NCBI GenBank assembly: GCA_029204225.1 | Contig: CM055095.1 | Location: forward strand, 21,488,252 to 21,552,251 | DNA: 64,000 nt | Origin: Diphasiastrum complanatum | Lineage: Eukaryota > Streptophyta > Lycopodiopsida > Lycopodiales > Lycopodiaceae | Reading direction: 5' to 3' | Shown: positions 54,416 to 64,000 of the stretch, in pieces | Layout: the number at the start of each line of letters is the position of its first letter | Position numbering within the stretch: position 1 is the stretch's first letter | Program-made: the position numbers and the translations under genes | Notes under the pieces: generated by a model | Database searches by the model: none | What the model saw: only the letters and a program-made list of their open reading frames with translations | What the model was told of the DNA's origin: nothing

Positions 54416-57400
54416 AAGTCAACAAACTTTAAGTATAGAAATCTTTGATCTAAACTTATCAAACTTTTCTCCAGTAAGTGGCTTAGTGAAAATATCAGCT
54501 AGTTGTTCTTCTGTGCTACAATGAACAACATGAATTTCACAACTCAGCAGCCTCTCACGTATGAAGTGATATTGAATCTTAATGTGTTTAGTTCTTGCAT
54601 GGAACATTGGATTCTTTGCTAGCTGAATGCCACTCTGACTATCGCTATGTAAAGTCGTGGGATTTTTCTACTTCATGCCAATTTCTTCCAAGATTTGTCT
54701 CAAACATATAGCTTCTTGTGTAGCACTACACATTGCCTTATACTCTGCTTCTGTGGTGGAAAGAGCAATTGTACTTTGCTTCTTACTAGACCAGGAAAAG
54801 CAATTACCACAAAACTGAAATATATATCCTGTGGTGGATCTACGATCATCATAGTCACCTCCCCAGTCCGCATCCACATAGCCACACAACTCAGGTAAAC
54901 CATCATGCTTCCTGTAAATCAAGCCATACTCTAAAGTGCCTTTCACATAACACAAAATGCGTTTAGCTGCTTTCCAATGCGTTTTCGTAGGTGCTACCAT
55001 GACTTACAATGCCAACAACATAGCATATATCTGGTCTAGTTGTGGTAAGGTAAATCAAGCTCCCTACTAACTGTATATATAGCGTAGCATCAAATGACTG
55101 TGATTCATCAAGCTTAGAAAGCTTTTTACCTGGTTCAATAGGAGTGTTTACTGGTTTGCAATCCTGCAACCTAAACCTGTGCAGCAACTCTTTGACATAC
55201 TTCACTTGTGTTAAATCCACTTCGTGTCCTTTTTGCCACACTTCTACTCCATGGCAGTAATGCATCAGGCTGAGATCCGTCATCTCAAATTGTTCCATGA
55301 GGCCTTTCTTGATCATGTCTATCATCTCTTGATTATTTCCCGTAATAATCAAGTCATCAACATAAAGAGCATTCAAAGCAACCATACCATCAAAGCATAA
55401 GACATATAGATTTGGATCAGAATGTGTTTTCACCATCCCCTTTGAACGAGAGTAGGCATCAATCCTGCTATACCACGCACGTGGTGCTTGTTTAAGACCA
55501 TAAAGCGCTTTCTTCAAGCGACATACTTTATTTTCCGTCCTTTTGTTACAAAGCCTTCAGGTTGATCCATGAACACTTCTTCTTCTAACTCACCATTTAG
55601 AAAAGCAGATTTCACATTCATCTGATGCAAAGGCCAACCAAAATGTGAAGCTAAAGCAATAAGTAGATGTAGAGTATTCCACTTACAAACTGGCGCAAAG
55701 GTCTCCTCATAGTCAATGCCTTTATTTTGTGCGTACCCTTTGATCACCAATCTTGCTTTGTGCTTTGCTATACTTCCATCTGCATGGTACTTAGTCCTAT
55801 ATACCCATTTGCAACCAATGGGTTTCTTGCCAACTGGTGGTTCTACTAAGTCCCATGTGCTATGCTTAGCAATTGACTCCATCTCCTCTCCCATGGCCTT
55901 GATCCAAATGTCATCATCCTTCGCTTCACCATAAGTCGAAGGTTCTTTGCTTTGAATAATGCTAGATAAGAGAGCATAATTTGCTTCATACCTTTCAGGT
56001 AGTATCTTCTCTCTTGTTGATCTTCGTAGCTCTCCCTGGTTAGATGATCCTGGAAAGTCATCTATGTCGCGGCTCTCCATCAATCTCTCAAACCACTTAG
56101 GGAGCTTTCTGTCAGGTGATCGGCTTCCTGGTGAAAATGTATCCCATGATACATCCTTCTCCTTGCATTTGTCACCTGCAACTTCAATCCTTCTTGCACC
56201 AAAAGGTTTGTCCCTACCTCTCCAACCTGTTTCTTGAGGTTGAGTAGTAGTATCTTGAGATGTATCCTCATGTTCATCACTCGGAAGGTCAATGAGTGGA
56301 TCATCATCAGGTGGTATCCTCACTATACCATCTTTCCTACTGGATGTGTCTATCTTCTCAACATCTTCGTCTTCATACATCTTGGATTCATCAAACATAA
56401 CATCTCGGCTTATATGGATTTTGTTTTCGACTGGATCAAAACATCTATAGCCCTTCACACGATCATCATATCCTAGGAATATGCACTTGATACCTTTTAC
56501 ATCAAGTTTACGTCTCTCTTCCTTAGGAATGTGTACAAAGGCCTTACATCCAAAGACTCACAAGTGGTTCACCTTTGGCTTCTTCTTTGTGAATGCTTCC
56601 TCAGGTGTTATTTTTGGTATGGCAATGGTAGGACTTTTATTTTGAAGATAGACTACCGTGCTACATGCTTCTGACCAAAAATCTTTTAATAGTTTCATCT
56701 CAACTAGCATAGATCTGGCACTTTTCACAATCGTATGATTTTTGCGCTCAGCTACACCATTGAGAGCAGGAGTATGAGCTTGCGTAAATTGTCTTTTAAT
56801 CCCACATTGATCACAAAGATCATTGAAATCATTAAACTTATGCTCACCTCCACTATCTGATCTTAGGACTTTGATCTTCCTACCTGTCTGATTTTTGACC
56901 AAGTTTCTGAAGTTCTTGAGGTTATCAAATGCATCTGATTTCTTCTTCAAGAAGTAGATCCACGTCTTACGTGACATATCATCAATAAAGGTCATGAAAT
57001 ATAAGGCTTTTCCTAAGGACATGGTCCTCATAGGCCCGCATAAATATGTGTGGATTAAATCCAAGATGTTCTTTGCTCTTGCAACACCCCCTTTATTGAA
57101 CTTCTCTCGATGCTGCTTCCCATATACACAAGATTCGCACATTGATTTCAAGTGATCTTCTATGGTAGGCAGTCTTGTTACCATCTCCAATTTTCTCATC
57201 AAACTGAGGCTTCCCAAGTTCAAGTGACCAAGACTCTTGTGCCACAACTCAGTTTGCGAAGGAACGGATGATACAAGTCCATGTTGCCCCTTGATTGTAG
57301 CATTCAACCTGTACAATTTTGTATTGGGATCTCTTATTCCATTCGCAATAACTTTGAACTTTTGGTTCGCACCCTTCACAAGGCAACGATCATGGGCGAA

Positions 57401-57419
57401 TTCTACTTTCAACTTTTGA
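54416..57419 (-). pseudogene. Copia pol: integrase, reverse transcriptase, RNase H
   Basis: Integrase (57412-56558): pre-integrase L-W-H-K-S-L-G-H-L-N, zinc-binding C-E-S-C-V-Y-G-K-Q-H, catalytic F-I-D-D-M-S and D-S-G-G-E-H, then A-L-N-G-V-A-E-R-K-N. An in-frame TGA (56555-56557) replaces a codon before V-F-G-C-K-A-F. Hinge and RT start: 56458-55514 (Y-R-C-F-D-P, C-K-W-V-Y-R-T-K-Y, K-S-A-F-L-N-G-E-L-E). After a frameshift at about 55515 the RT goes on in 55517-54963 with K-A-L-Y-G-L-K-Q-A and an intact L-Y-V-D-D-L-I-I-T-G. A second shift at about 54985 leads to RNase H (55000-54668: Y-V-D-A-D-W-G-G-D), a stop, and the tail H-I-K-I-Q-Y-H-F-I-R ... D-I-F-T-K-P-L (54607-54419). All catalytic motifs are present, but the frame is broken at least four times. 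Confidence 0.92.
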
Positions 57420-58551
57420 TCAGTAATGACTCCAACAGAAAGTAGATTTTCTTCAAACCTGGTACATAAAGTACCTCCCTGATCATCCTGCTTTTGCCAT
57501 CAGGCAGTTGGATTAAAACTGTTCCTATTCCCTTGATCATGCACACCTCACCATTTTCTTGTGAAACAGATGTTCCATTATCCAACACCTTCAAAGTACT
57601 GAACCAATTCTTGTTACCTGTCATGTGTCTTGTGGCTCTTGAGTCAATATACCATGATTGATCATCTTGATTAGATGACAATGCGGATATGAAGATGCTA
57701 GAGTCTTCAATCTCACTCTCATCGACAAGGTTACCTGCTTGTTTTGGTTTCCCCTTGCCTTGTTCCACCAAGAATTTGCGACATTCACTCTTCCAATGGC
57801 CCTTTTTACCACAATGGAAGCACTTGCCTTTCTTCTTAGTTTTGCTGGAAGATCCCTCATCCTCCTGAGGCTTGGCAAATTGCTGCTTAGACTTCTTCTT
57901 GCCCTTGCCCTTGTCTTGTTTTTGGCGTGTCGCAAGTGCCTGATCGTCAGTATTTTGACGTCTAGCTTTCACCATTTCTCGTCGTTGCTCTTCGTGCATC
58001 AAGATTCTTGTGAGCTCGTCAAAGGTTGGCAATCTTTCTCTTGATGCTATTCCGCTCACAAACATCTGATAGGGTTCTGCAATGCCGCATAATGCATTAT
58101 GCACCAGCTCCACATCACGTATGTGCTCTCCAATAGAATGCAGTTCATCTCTCATTGTCTTGATTCTGGTCATGTACGTCTGAATGTGCTCTCCTTGCTC
58201 CATGCGGACACTATTCAACTTTGACTTCAGAAACATGATTCTTGACGGATTTGACATCTTGAACTACTCCTTTAGCACATCCCATGCCTGTCTGGGTGTA
58301 ATAGCATCACAAATGTGGGTAATGATGTGATCCTTCACTGACAAGTTAATGAAGGTCAAAGCTTTCCTCATCTTTTTGTCGAACACTTTGATGTCTGCTT
58401 CATTTGGCAGCCTTCTCTCATCACCTGTGACGACTTCCCACACATCTTTCTCCATCAGTATGTTTTTCATTTTGAATTTCCACACTGCATAGTTGGAAAC
58501 CCCGTCCAATTTGCTACTTTCACTCAAAATGGACTCTCCCATGTTTGCCAT
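57409..58551 (-). pseudogene. Copia gag and protease
   Basis: The start ATG at 58551 reads M-A-N-M-G-E-S-I-L, then the gag signature L-D-G-V-S-N-Y-A-V-W-K-F-K-M. One in-frame TAG at 58261-58263 interrupts an otherwise continuous frame (A-W-D-V-L-K-E stop F-K-M-S-N-P). A zinc knuckle C-F-H-C-G-K-K-G-H-W-K-S-E-C follows (about 57820-57780). Protease reads Y-I-D-S-R-A-T-R-H-M-T, so the active-site D-S-G has become D-S-R. A frameshift at about 57440-57450 separates it from integrase. Compared with a typical copia polyprotein nothing large is missing. Confidence 0.9.
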
Positions 58552-59847
58552 CGCAAAACTGCTTGAAACTTCTGCCTTAGGCTAAGAACAGTATGTCGAG
58601 GCCAACAGTGATGTCAAAAGTTGAAAATAATGACCTGCACTTTTTTTCTTACCAGGCCACTCGCCGCTTTTCCACCAATTTGAAAGCCAAATCGGCGTCG
58701 CCTTCCGAAATGCACTCAATCGTCAACTCCCAACGTGCCCAGTGGAATGGTGAAACTACTTTTGGCGTACTCCGAACACTTTCTCTGCTGCACCCACTCT
58801 GTTTTGTTGTACCGTACTTGCAGGTACAATCTGGGTGCCCTTCGTTTGGAGGTTATAGCCTTTCGTTTGGGTCAAAACGGGCAAAGGACCCAAAAATAGG
58901 GACTTTTCTAGCTTTTGAACTATTTCTTCACTTTGAAGAAACTTCACTCTTCACTTGTGAAGGGCCCAGCTCAACTTTTAGTATGAAAATTTTTAATGAA
59001 GTTGAAGGCCAGAATGCACTTCAATTCTTCAGGGCCCTGTTCAAAGCTCATCCAATGGCTAAACCAAATCTTGTGGTTCAAATTTCTTTCCCATCACAGA
59101 TTATGGACCGTCGATTCATTTGACACCTCATCTAAAGGTTTAAAGTACATCTGGGCATCGAACCATACTCCTGCAGTCGCTATGGTCTTCAATACACTAA
59201 GCTGTTTATTGCGTTGGGCGCGCGAACAGCCCGCGACCTCCCTGTTTGAGGCCGCGCCTCCCTTCTCTGAAAATTATCAGATTAAACTCTCTTGTGGGTC
59301 ATTTTGAGCACAATCTGAGGCCTGGAGCAGGGTCACCCTACTGAATCCATGACTGTAGAGTGTTCAGTCAGGAAATTCCGTGGAGAAACGGTGATTTTGG
59401 CTCAACTTGACAAAGTGGCTTTTTTCACCTTTTTACCGCAAATCTGCTAGGTTAACTGTCTGGAGACAAATCTCTGACATAAACCTCAGAATCTCTCCAT
59501 GGCTGATTGACAATGTGATTAGCTTCCCTCCCATCCTTACAGAATCCAAAACGGTGCACAAACAGCGAAGAAATCACCAGTTATGTATAAAAATCGTAAC
59601 CCCAAGTCCGGGTTCAATTTTCAGCTGGCTTCAAAATTGTCAATTTTTCACCAAATTTTTTCCTGTCTGATGCTATGCACAGGCTAATAATCCCTCTGCT
59701 GAGCTTAGCAAGCCTCTATAAATTAGAAACCATGCACCAGTGCTTCTCTTTCCGTCTTCAACCCGCCGTAAAGCCCTGAACTCTCAGAAGACAGTTCTCC
59801 CAAAGCTCTCTTCAATGGCGACACTGTACTGTGTACACTCCCTGTAC
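58552..59847 (-). other. Long untranslated leader of the copia element
   Basis: About 1.3 kb between the PBS and gag, longer than the few hundred bases common for copia. On the opposite strand it holds a 176-codon open frame (58593-59123) with no recognised domain. Confidence 0.6.
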
Positions 59848-59860
59848 GGCTCTGATACCA
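59848..59860 (-). other. Primer-binding site for initiator Met-tRNA
   Basis: The reverse complement reads tggtatcagagcc, directly adjacent to the 5' LTR. Confidence 0.95.
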
Positions 59861-60136
59861 ACTTAGAATTTGCTTTGCATAGGAACACAGATCATGCTAC
59901 ACAGTAACACAGACAGAAAATCACTCTCCTCAGCAAGCTCACATAGCAATTGTCTTTTTCAAAATGAAATTACACTGTACATATAGTTGTTCACTCAGGC
60001 AACCCATGCATGACCCAAGTTGTCATTGGCGGGATGCGTGTCCCGTCGACTTGCCTCGTGGCGAGGCCAACTGATCCTTACCCACTGATAGGACCCACAG
60101 TATAGTAACACAGTGATTCTAGCTTTAATTTTAACT
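59861..60136 (-). repeat. 5' LTR
   Basis: 276 bp, matching 54090-54365 with about 17 substitutions, mostly transitions, and no indels seen. Confidence 0.93.
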
Positions 60137-60141
60137 ATTTT
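60137..60141. repeat. Target-site duplication, right (ATTTT)
   Basis: Equals 54085-54089. Confidence 0.85.
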
Positions 60142-60224
60142 AGCATCCAACTTAATCAAACTACCTTGTTTAACACCATTTGCTATGCAAATATCATTCT
60201 TCATGATGGAACAAACTCCATGAT
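60142..60224 (-). pseudogene. Family A copia pre-integrase fragment
   Basis: Minus strand: I-M-K-N-D-I-C-I-A-N-G-V-K-Q, then L-I-K-L-D-A-K. It parallels L-R-N-D-E-C-I-A-K-G-F-K-Q of the family A copy at 45530-45600. It links the protease at 60904-61229 to the downstream part at 53561-54089, across two insertions. Confidence 0.75.
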
Positions 60225-60903
60225 TGAAGTTGTTAGTAAGTAAAGTAAGTAAATAAGTATATTGAAGTATATGTAAGATGTGATCAAAGAATTATCCTGC
60301 GTGATAGATTCTTGATCAAGTGGGAGTGTTAGAGAAGTAGGTTTAGGTCATGTTAGGTTTAGGGCACTTCAATTAGTTTTAGATAATGTGAAGAGTCGTG
60401 GGTCCTGAAACATCACGTTCAATCATAACGTCGTCTCTCTCTCTCACGCATCTATGTAGAGGCAAGGCCTCATTCGCTTATCATTCTATATAGTATGTAG
60501 TTTAGTAAGTGCGTTCTCTCGTTCTCTCTAATCTGTGTGCAATGTTCTCTCTTTCTCTATTCCACTACTATGATCTATGATTATATCATGGTATCAAAGC
60601 TAGTGGGGGTTTCTTTGCCTGTACTTGCTTGAGTGGGGGTGTTGAGGAATGTTTAGTTGCAAGCCACGCACAAGAAAGTGCCGTGGGCTTGAGTGCCCAG
60701 AGAAGGCCTTGACAATTCTCAGTGTCCCATAAGTAGCTGCTTGCCTTGAACTCTCCCATATATAGGTTGGGGCTTCTCTATATCCTCTATCCCCTGGTAC
60801 CAGTCCTTTTGGGGGTTAGACATATGGTGGGTGGCTAGGCGACTGGGGTTGGGATCCCAGTACGAGGCTCACATGGGTACGTGTGTGTGCGTGGCCCTGA
60901 GGC
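60225..60903 (+). mobile_element. LTR plus leader of another retrotransposon
   Basis: tgttagagaagtag... at about 60327 to ...tatatca at 60588 (TG...CA, about 260 bp) is followed by tggtatcaaagc, a near-perfect initiator-Met PBS, and about 300 bases of leader-like sequence with a tatatagg box (about 60760). It lies between two parts of the family A protease/pre-integrase frame, so it was inserted there; it has no coding sequence and no second LTR. Exact borders are approximate. Confidence 0.65.
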
Positions 60904-61607
60904 CCACATTCTTTACAGAAGTGAACATCTAAACCATCATCCATTAGTTGTCCAACACTAAGCAAGCTCTTGGTAATTGATGGTACAAAAAGGACATTGT
61001 CTAGATCCATCCTTTTCCTAGATCCTAGACTCAATGAGATGGTACCAATACCATCTATCTTACATTCTTGATCATTTGCTAAAGAAACAAACTTATTAGC
61101 ACCATTGAAAGAGTGTAAGGTTGAGAATGTGTCCTTTTGGAAAGTCATGTGGGAGCTAGCCCCACTATCAATCCACCAAGTGTCCTTTGAGTTGCTTTTG
61201 CTTGTTGGAGTGGATGTAGATGCCATCAAAGATGAGATCTCCTCATTTCCATCCTCTTCATATGCAAGGTTCCCTTGTTTGTCCTCCTCCTCTTTTGCTC
61301 TTAGTCTCTTGTAGCATTCGGATGCGTAATGCCCCTTCTTTCCACAAAAGAAGCATTTTTGCTTTGAATTGTCCTTTGAGCTTGATGCATCATGCTCTTC
61401 TTTGGCCTCCTTAGGATGCTTCTTCTTTCCATTGGTCTTCTTTTTGCCCTTGATAAATTGGCTTTCTCATCTCCATCCTGCAAAGACAATGAACTCATTC
61501 TTGCCTTGGTGTGGAGCATCCTACACTCTTCACCCACTAATACACTGTGAAGTTTTTTTATACTTGGCAAAGTGTCTTGGATGGCAAAACTTTGGACCAA
61601 ATTTGCC
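60904..61607 (-). pseudogene. Family A copia gag-protease relic
   Basis: Minus strand: 61609-61301 gives gag (L-V-Q-S-F-A-I-Q-D-T-L-P, E-E-C-R-M-L-H-T), close to 45000-45130. A zinc knuckle follows in another frame (C-F-F-C-G-K-K-G-H-Y-A-S-E-C, about 61355-61310). Protease has W-W-I-D-S-G-A-S-S-H-M-T intact (61229-60816) and continues L-L-S-V-G-Q-L-M-D-D-G-L-D-V-H. The gag start is missing; the LTR piece at 61608 joins gag directly. Confidence 0.88.
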
Positions 61608-61986
61608 AATTTCTATCTTCTCACTATGGAGAGATGAAGCTACATAGTAAACTCACTTCCTTTGCAAAGTTAGGTGAAAATCCAGCATGTAATGAGGAAG
61701 TAGACTCAACTTTCTTGCCCTAATGTGTAATCTAAGTCTATTTCCTAGAGTTATATATGCCAAGTAGGTACATGGTTGGTCAAAATCTCACCACAATTTT
61801 AGGTGTAGGTCCTATAATCTAGGAATCACTACCAAATGGACTTGACCAACTCTCTAAATTCAACCTAGCCTCTATTAGGAGTGGGTTTCCATGTGGCATC
61901 TTGGCCTTACATGTGTGGAACCCAATTATACACAATATTTACAATGTTCTACATGGCTAGATTTGCCAAAATAGGCTATTTTTCAC
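61608..61986 (-). repeat. LTR fragment of copia family A (5' side of host element)
   Basis: Matches about 22610-22976 (tctatct-ctcactatgg ... tagatttgcca...ggc(t)atttttca). Only the first part of the LTR is present; the rest, the PBS and the start of gag are deleted. Confidence 0.82.
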
Positions 61987-62035
61987 AGAGATGTACTCTT
62001 CCCCATTGTGAGACCTCAGTGCTTTAATTCTTTTA
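61987..62035 (-). pseudogene. Tiny copia integrase fragment
   Basis: The minus strand reads R-I-K-A-L-R-S-H-N-G-E-E-Y-I-S, matching the catalytic-Asp region of copia integrase (family form LRSDNGGEY). Flanked by unrelated retrotransposon pieces on both sides. Confidence 0.7.
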
Positions 62036-62047
62036 CCAATTTTCATT

Positions 62048-62450
62048 GACTCAAAGTGGAAATCAAAAGATGATAAAGCTTTTGCACTTATCGTACTCAA
62101 TATATCAGACACTCAGATTGGCCACGTATTTGAAGTTCAAACTTTGATAGAAGTATGGGACATTCTTAGGTCACTATATGATGTGAGGAACGTGACTTCC
62201 AAGTTGCATCTCAGAAAAAAAAAATTCACACTCAAGGTGTCAACTGGTGATTCGCTTTAGAATCACGTTGACCAATTTAAGAATCTCTTGCAACAAATGG
62301 CAGCTGTCGACGGATCAGATCAAGACGCAATCATTTTATTTTTTTACTTGCAGTTTCAAGTGCTAAGCTTTTCTCATCCCAATGATCTTAGGACTTCCCA
62401 TGAGCTAATTTGTGTTGAACCCATCTTTAGATTGTAAAATGTTGGACTTT
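62048..62450 (+). pseudogene. Copia gag (UBN2-type) fragment
   Basis: The plus-strand frame gives K-S-K-D-D-K-A-F-A-L-I-V-L-N-I-S, then V-W-D-I-L-R-S-L-Y, L-H-L-R-K-K-K-F and H-V-D-Q-F-K-N-L-L, the order of gag in copia elements. A TAG near 62258 and the lack of a start make it defective. Confidence 0.75.
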
Positions 62451-63330
62451 GCCGCAGATATGGGGACGTGGATGAAAGGCGTTCTTTGGCTTTCCTTGTC
62501 TAAGAAATCGGATGTCAGCAAAGAACCATTTTCATGTGTCTCACCACAGAAGTCAACAATTGTGTAAGGGCAAACAAAATTTCAAAAGCATACAGTTCTT
62601 CGATGCATACATCATTTTTGGAAGTAGAAGCAGAGGAAGGAAATCTTGTTATCTCACACACCTCCGATGGACACAAGTTCTGCAGCAGTATCGTCATTGA
62701 AAGTGAAATTATTCCTTGGTCCTCCAGAAATGTGCAGTTGGTCTTTTCTGCTTTCTATTAAGATGTCAATGATAAGAGTTCATCGTGCCCTGCCAGCATT
62801 GCATGTATCTATCATTCCTCACAAAAGAGAGTGACCATGGTGCAGTAGCAGATCAGGCCAGTTGACGGCAGAAGAAGAGCGTAGCCCAGAGAGAGAGAGA
62901 GATCAGATCAAAGACGAAGTAGGAGAATGAACTGTGAGAGTGTGGCCAGCGGGCCGGTAGGGATAATCTAGGATCGAATTCTCTAGGGGGTGAGCTCATC
63001 TTGCATTCTACCCAGGGTGAAGATCAACCTCCAGCGTCATCTCCAGTACCAGAAAAGATATTTGATGTCTGTTCCTACGTTAAAGGGGTTATAGGGGAAA
63101 GCAATCAGCTTCAATGAATCGCAAAGGAGAATCACTCTGTTAGTCCAACTACTTCCAAGCAACCACTTCGACCTTTTCTAAATTCGAGGAGTGAATTTTT
63201 TTTTTCCAAGAAATGCATCATTTCTATTCTGATTATCACTTTTTTTGTGTGAGAGAGAGCTTGCTACTCACGATCCAGAGAGAGAGAGACCCGCCTGTTG
63301 CTCACGATAGACAAAGAGATCTTGGAAGGA
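62451..63330. other. Unassigned, possibly rest of the copia fragment
   Basis: No domain recognised. Open frames at 62512-62761 and 62646-62834 match nothing. A GA-rich stretch starts at about 62890 and again from 63250. Confidence 0.35.
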
Positions 63331-63435
63331 GGATCTTGAGAGACGGAGGAAAGGAGAGATGGATCTTGGAGAGGGGGGGAGGGAGAGACAAAGAGGGAGA
63401 GAGACAAAGAGAGGGAGGGAGAGGGGTAGAGAAAC
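63331..63435. repeat. Purine-rich GGGA/GAGA stretch
   Basis: Imperfect gagagg / gggaga repeats, low complexity. Confidence 0.7.
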
Positions 63436-63477
63436 ATTTGAATTTTGAATTGGAAGATGGGACCAAGGGAAGGTGCA

Positions 63478-63662
63478 ATATGCATGCATGGGGAGGAGGC
63501 CCCATACATGCATCCTCCTCCCCACTTTTTAGTTCAAAAAAAGCTCATGCATGGGTGAGGGGAGGAGCATGCATCGGTCCCCTCACTCATGCATCCTCCT
63601 CCCATTTAGATCCAAAAAAGGTGCATGCATGGGTGAGGGGAGGAGTATGCACCATACCCATG
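63478..63662. repeat. Imperfect inverted and tandem units with gcatgcatgg and cctcctccc
   Basis: Units of about 65 bases alternate gcatgcatggg(t)gaggggagga and its complement-like catgcatcctcctccc. They start at about 63481, 63545 and 63621. This may be subterminal sequence of the TIR element entering at 63899. Confidence 0.7.
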
Positions 63663-63680
63663 CGCAAAAGTGGAACAAAG

Positions 63681-63720
63681 TTTATATATATATATATATA
63701 TATATATAGATATATATATA

Positions 63721-63753
<33 letters not shown>

Positions 63754-63780
63754 ATATGTATATCTATATATATATGTATG

Positions 63781-63821
<41 letters not shown>

Positions 63822-63850
63822 GTATATATACGTATATGTGTGTGTGTGTG

Positions 63851-63898
<48 letters not shown>
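63681..63898. repeat. (TA)n / (TG)n compound microsatellite
   Basis: Long runs of ta, tg and tatg units. Apparent open frames here are repeat artefacts. Confidence 0.95.
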
Positions 63899-63899
<1 letters not shown>

Positions 63900-64000
63900 T
63901 AGGTCCCGCGATACCAAGTACCGCGGATCCCGGTACCGCGGAACCATACTGGTACCGCGATACCATAATATAAATTTTTTTTTATTTAATATTTAAATTT
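63899..64000 (+). mobile_element. Terminal inverted repeat of the TIR element, second copy, cut by the window end
   Basis: From cataggtcccgcgatacc onward this matches the reverse complement of 11600-11703, including the ggtaccgcgg words and the following AT-rich ttaatattt sequence. It starts right at the end of a (TA)n tract, as in the first copy, so another element of the same family begins here and continues outside the window. Confidence 0.8.

Larger units (their letters stand above)
54090..60136 (-). mobile_element. Full-length Ty1/copia element, 6,047 bp
   Basis: Bounded by two 276-bp LTRs (54090-54365 and 59861-60136) and a 5-bp target duplication attt-t. The PBS (59848-59860) touches the 5' LTR and a purine tract (54366-54374) touches the 3' LTR. 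It carries gag, protease, integrase, RT and RNase H in normal copia order on the minus strand. LTR divergence is about 17 of 276 by eye (near 6%), and coding defects are few, so it is middle-aged. It is inserted in an older family A copia. Confidence 0.95.

Noticed and set aside
58593-59123. 176-codon plus-strand gene
   Set aside because: It lies antisense within the leader of a copia element with no known domain; kept as a low-interest finding only.
63670-63996. Tyr-Ile-rich open frames at the right end
   Set aside because: Translation of (TA)n/(TG)n microsatellite.

Overview
This is nuclear DNA from a land plant with a large, repeat-swollen genome. The evidence is eukaryotic splicing, plant-specific genes, many decayed Ty1/copia and Ty3/gypsy retrotransposons primed by initiator Met-tRNA, a Helitron relic, tRNA-derived SINEs and very long (GA)n arrays. 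I cannot name the species. The long introns and nested, degenerate LTR elements would suit a gymnosperm, another large-genome plant or a repeat-rich angiosperm.

Only two host genes can be supported, both on the + strand. (1) Positions 1861-19443 hold the last four exons of a chloroplast copper-transporting P1B-ATPase of the PAA2/HMA8 type; its earlier exons lie left of the window. Its last intron is about 12.3 kb, grown by a DNA transposon (7101-11882) and a gypsy element (13095-18258), and its last exon is an 80-bp piece at 19364-19443. (2) Positions 38620-40411 hold a complete two-exon chlorophyllase (CLH, 327 aa). A duplicated 3' splice site lies just before its second exon.

The rest is mostly transposable elements. 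1-540: copia RNase H relic. 7101-11882: a TIR element with two convergent gene regions, one starting with a BED zinc finger; a second TIR of the same family enters at 63899 and runs off the right edge. 13095-18258: gypsy element. 22306-24759: copia in - orientation. 24760-29055: copia in + orientation. 30138-31190: Helitron helicase relic. 32283-34720: a copia element whose two halves point away from each other. 34930-35900: gypsy relic. 44002-46260: copia with an intact 5' LTR. 47330-48930: gypsy relic. 49502-50215: copia tail. 53284-61986: an old copia split by a full-length 6.0-kb copia (54090-60136, 5-bp target duplication) and by an LTR-leader fragment on the other strand. 61987-62450: two further copia scraps. 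A 1.27-kb composite of GA arrays and a minisatellite unit lies at 51628-52898.

The two host genes have related biology: PAA2 supplies copper to plastocyanin in the thylakoid and chlorophyllase removes phytol from chlorophyll. Nothing shows that they are co-regulated; about 19 kb of repeats separates them. No rRNA, functional tRNA, CRISPR or organellar genes were seen.
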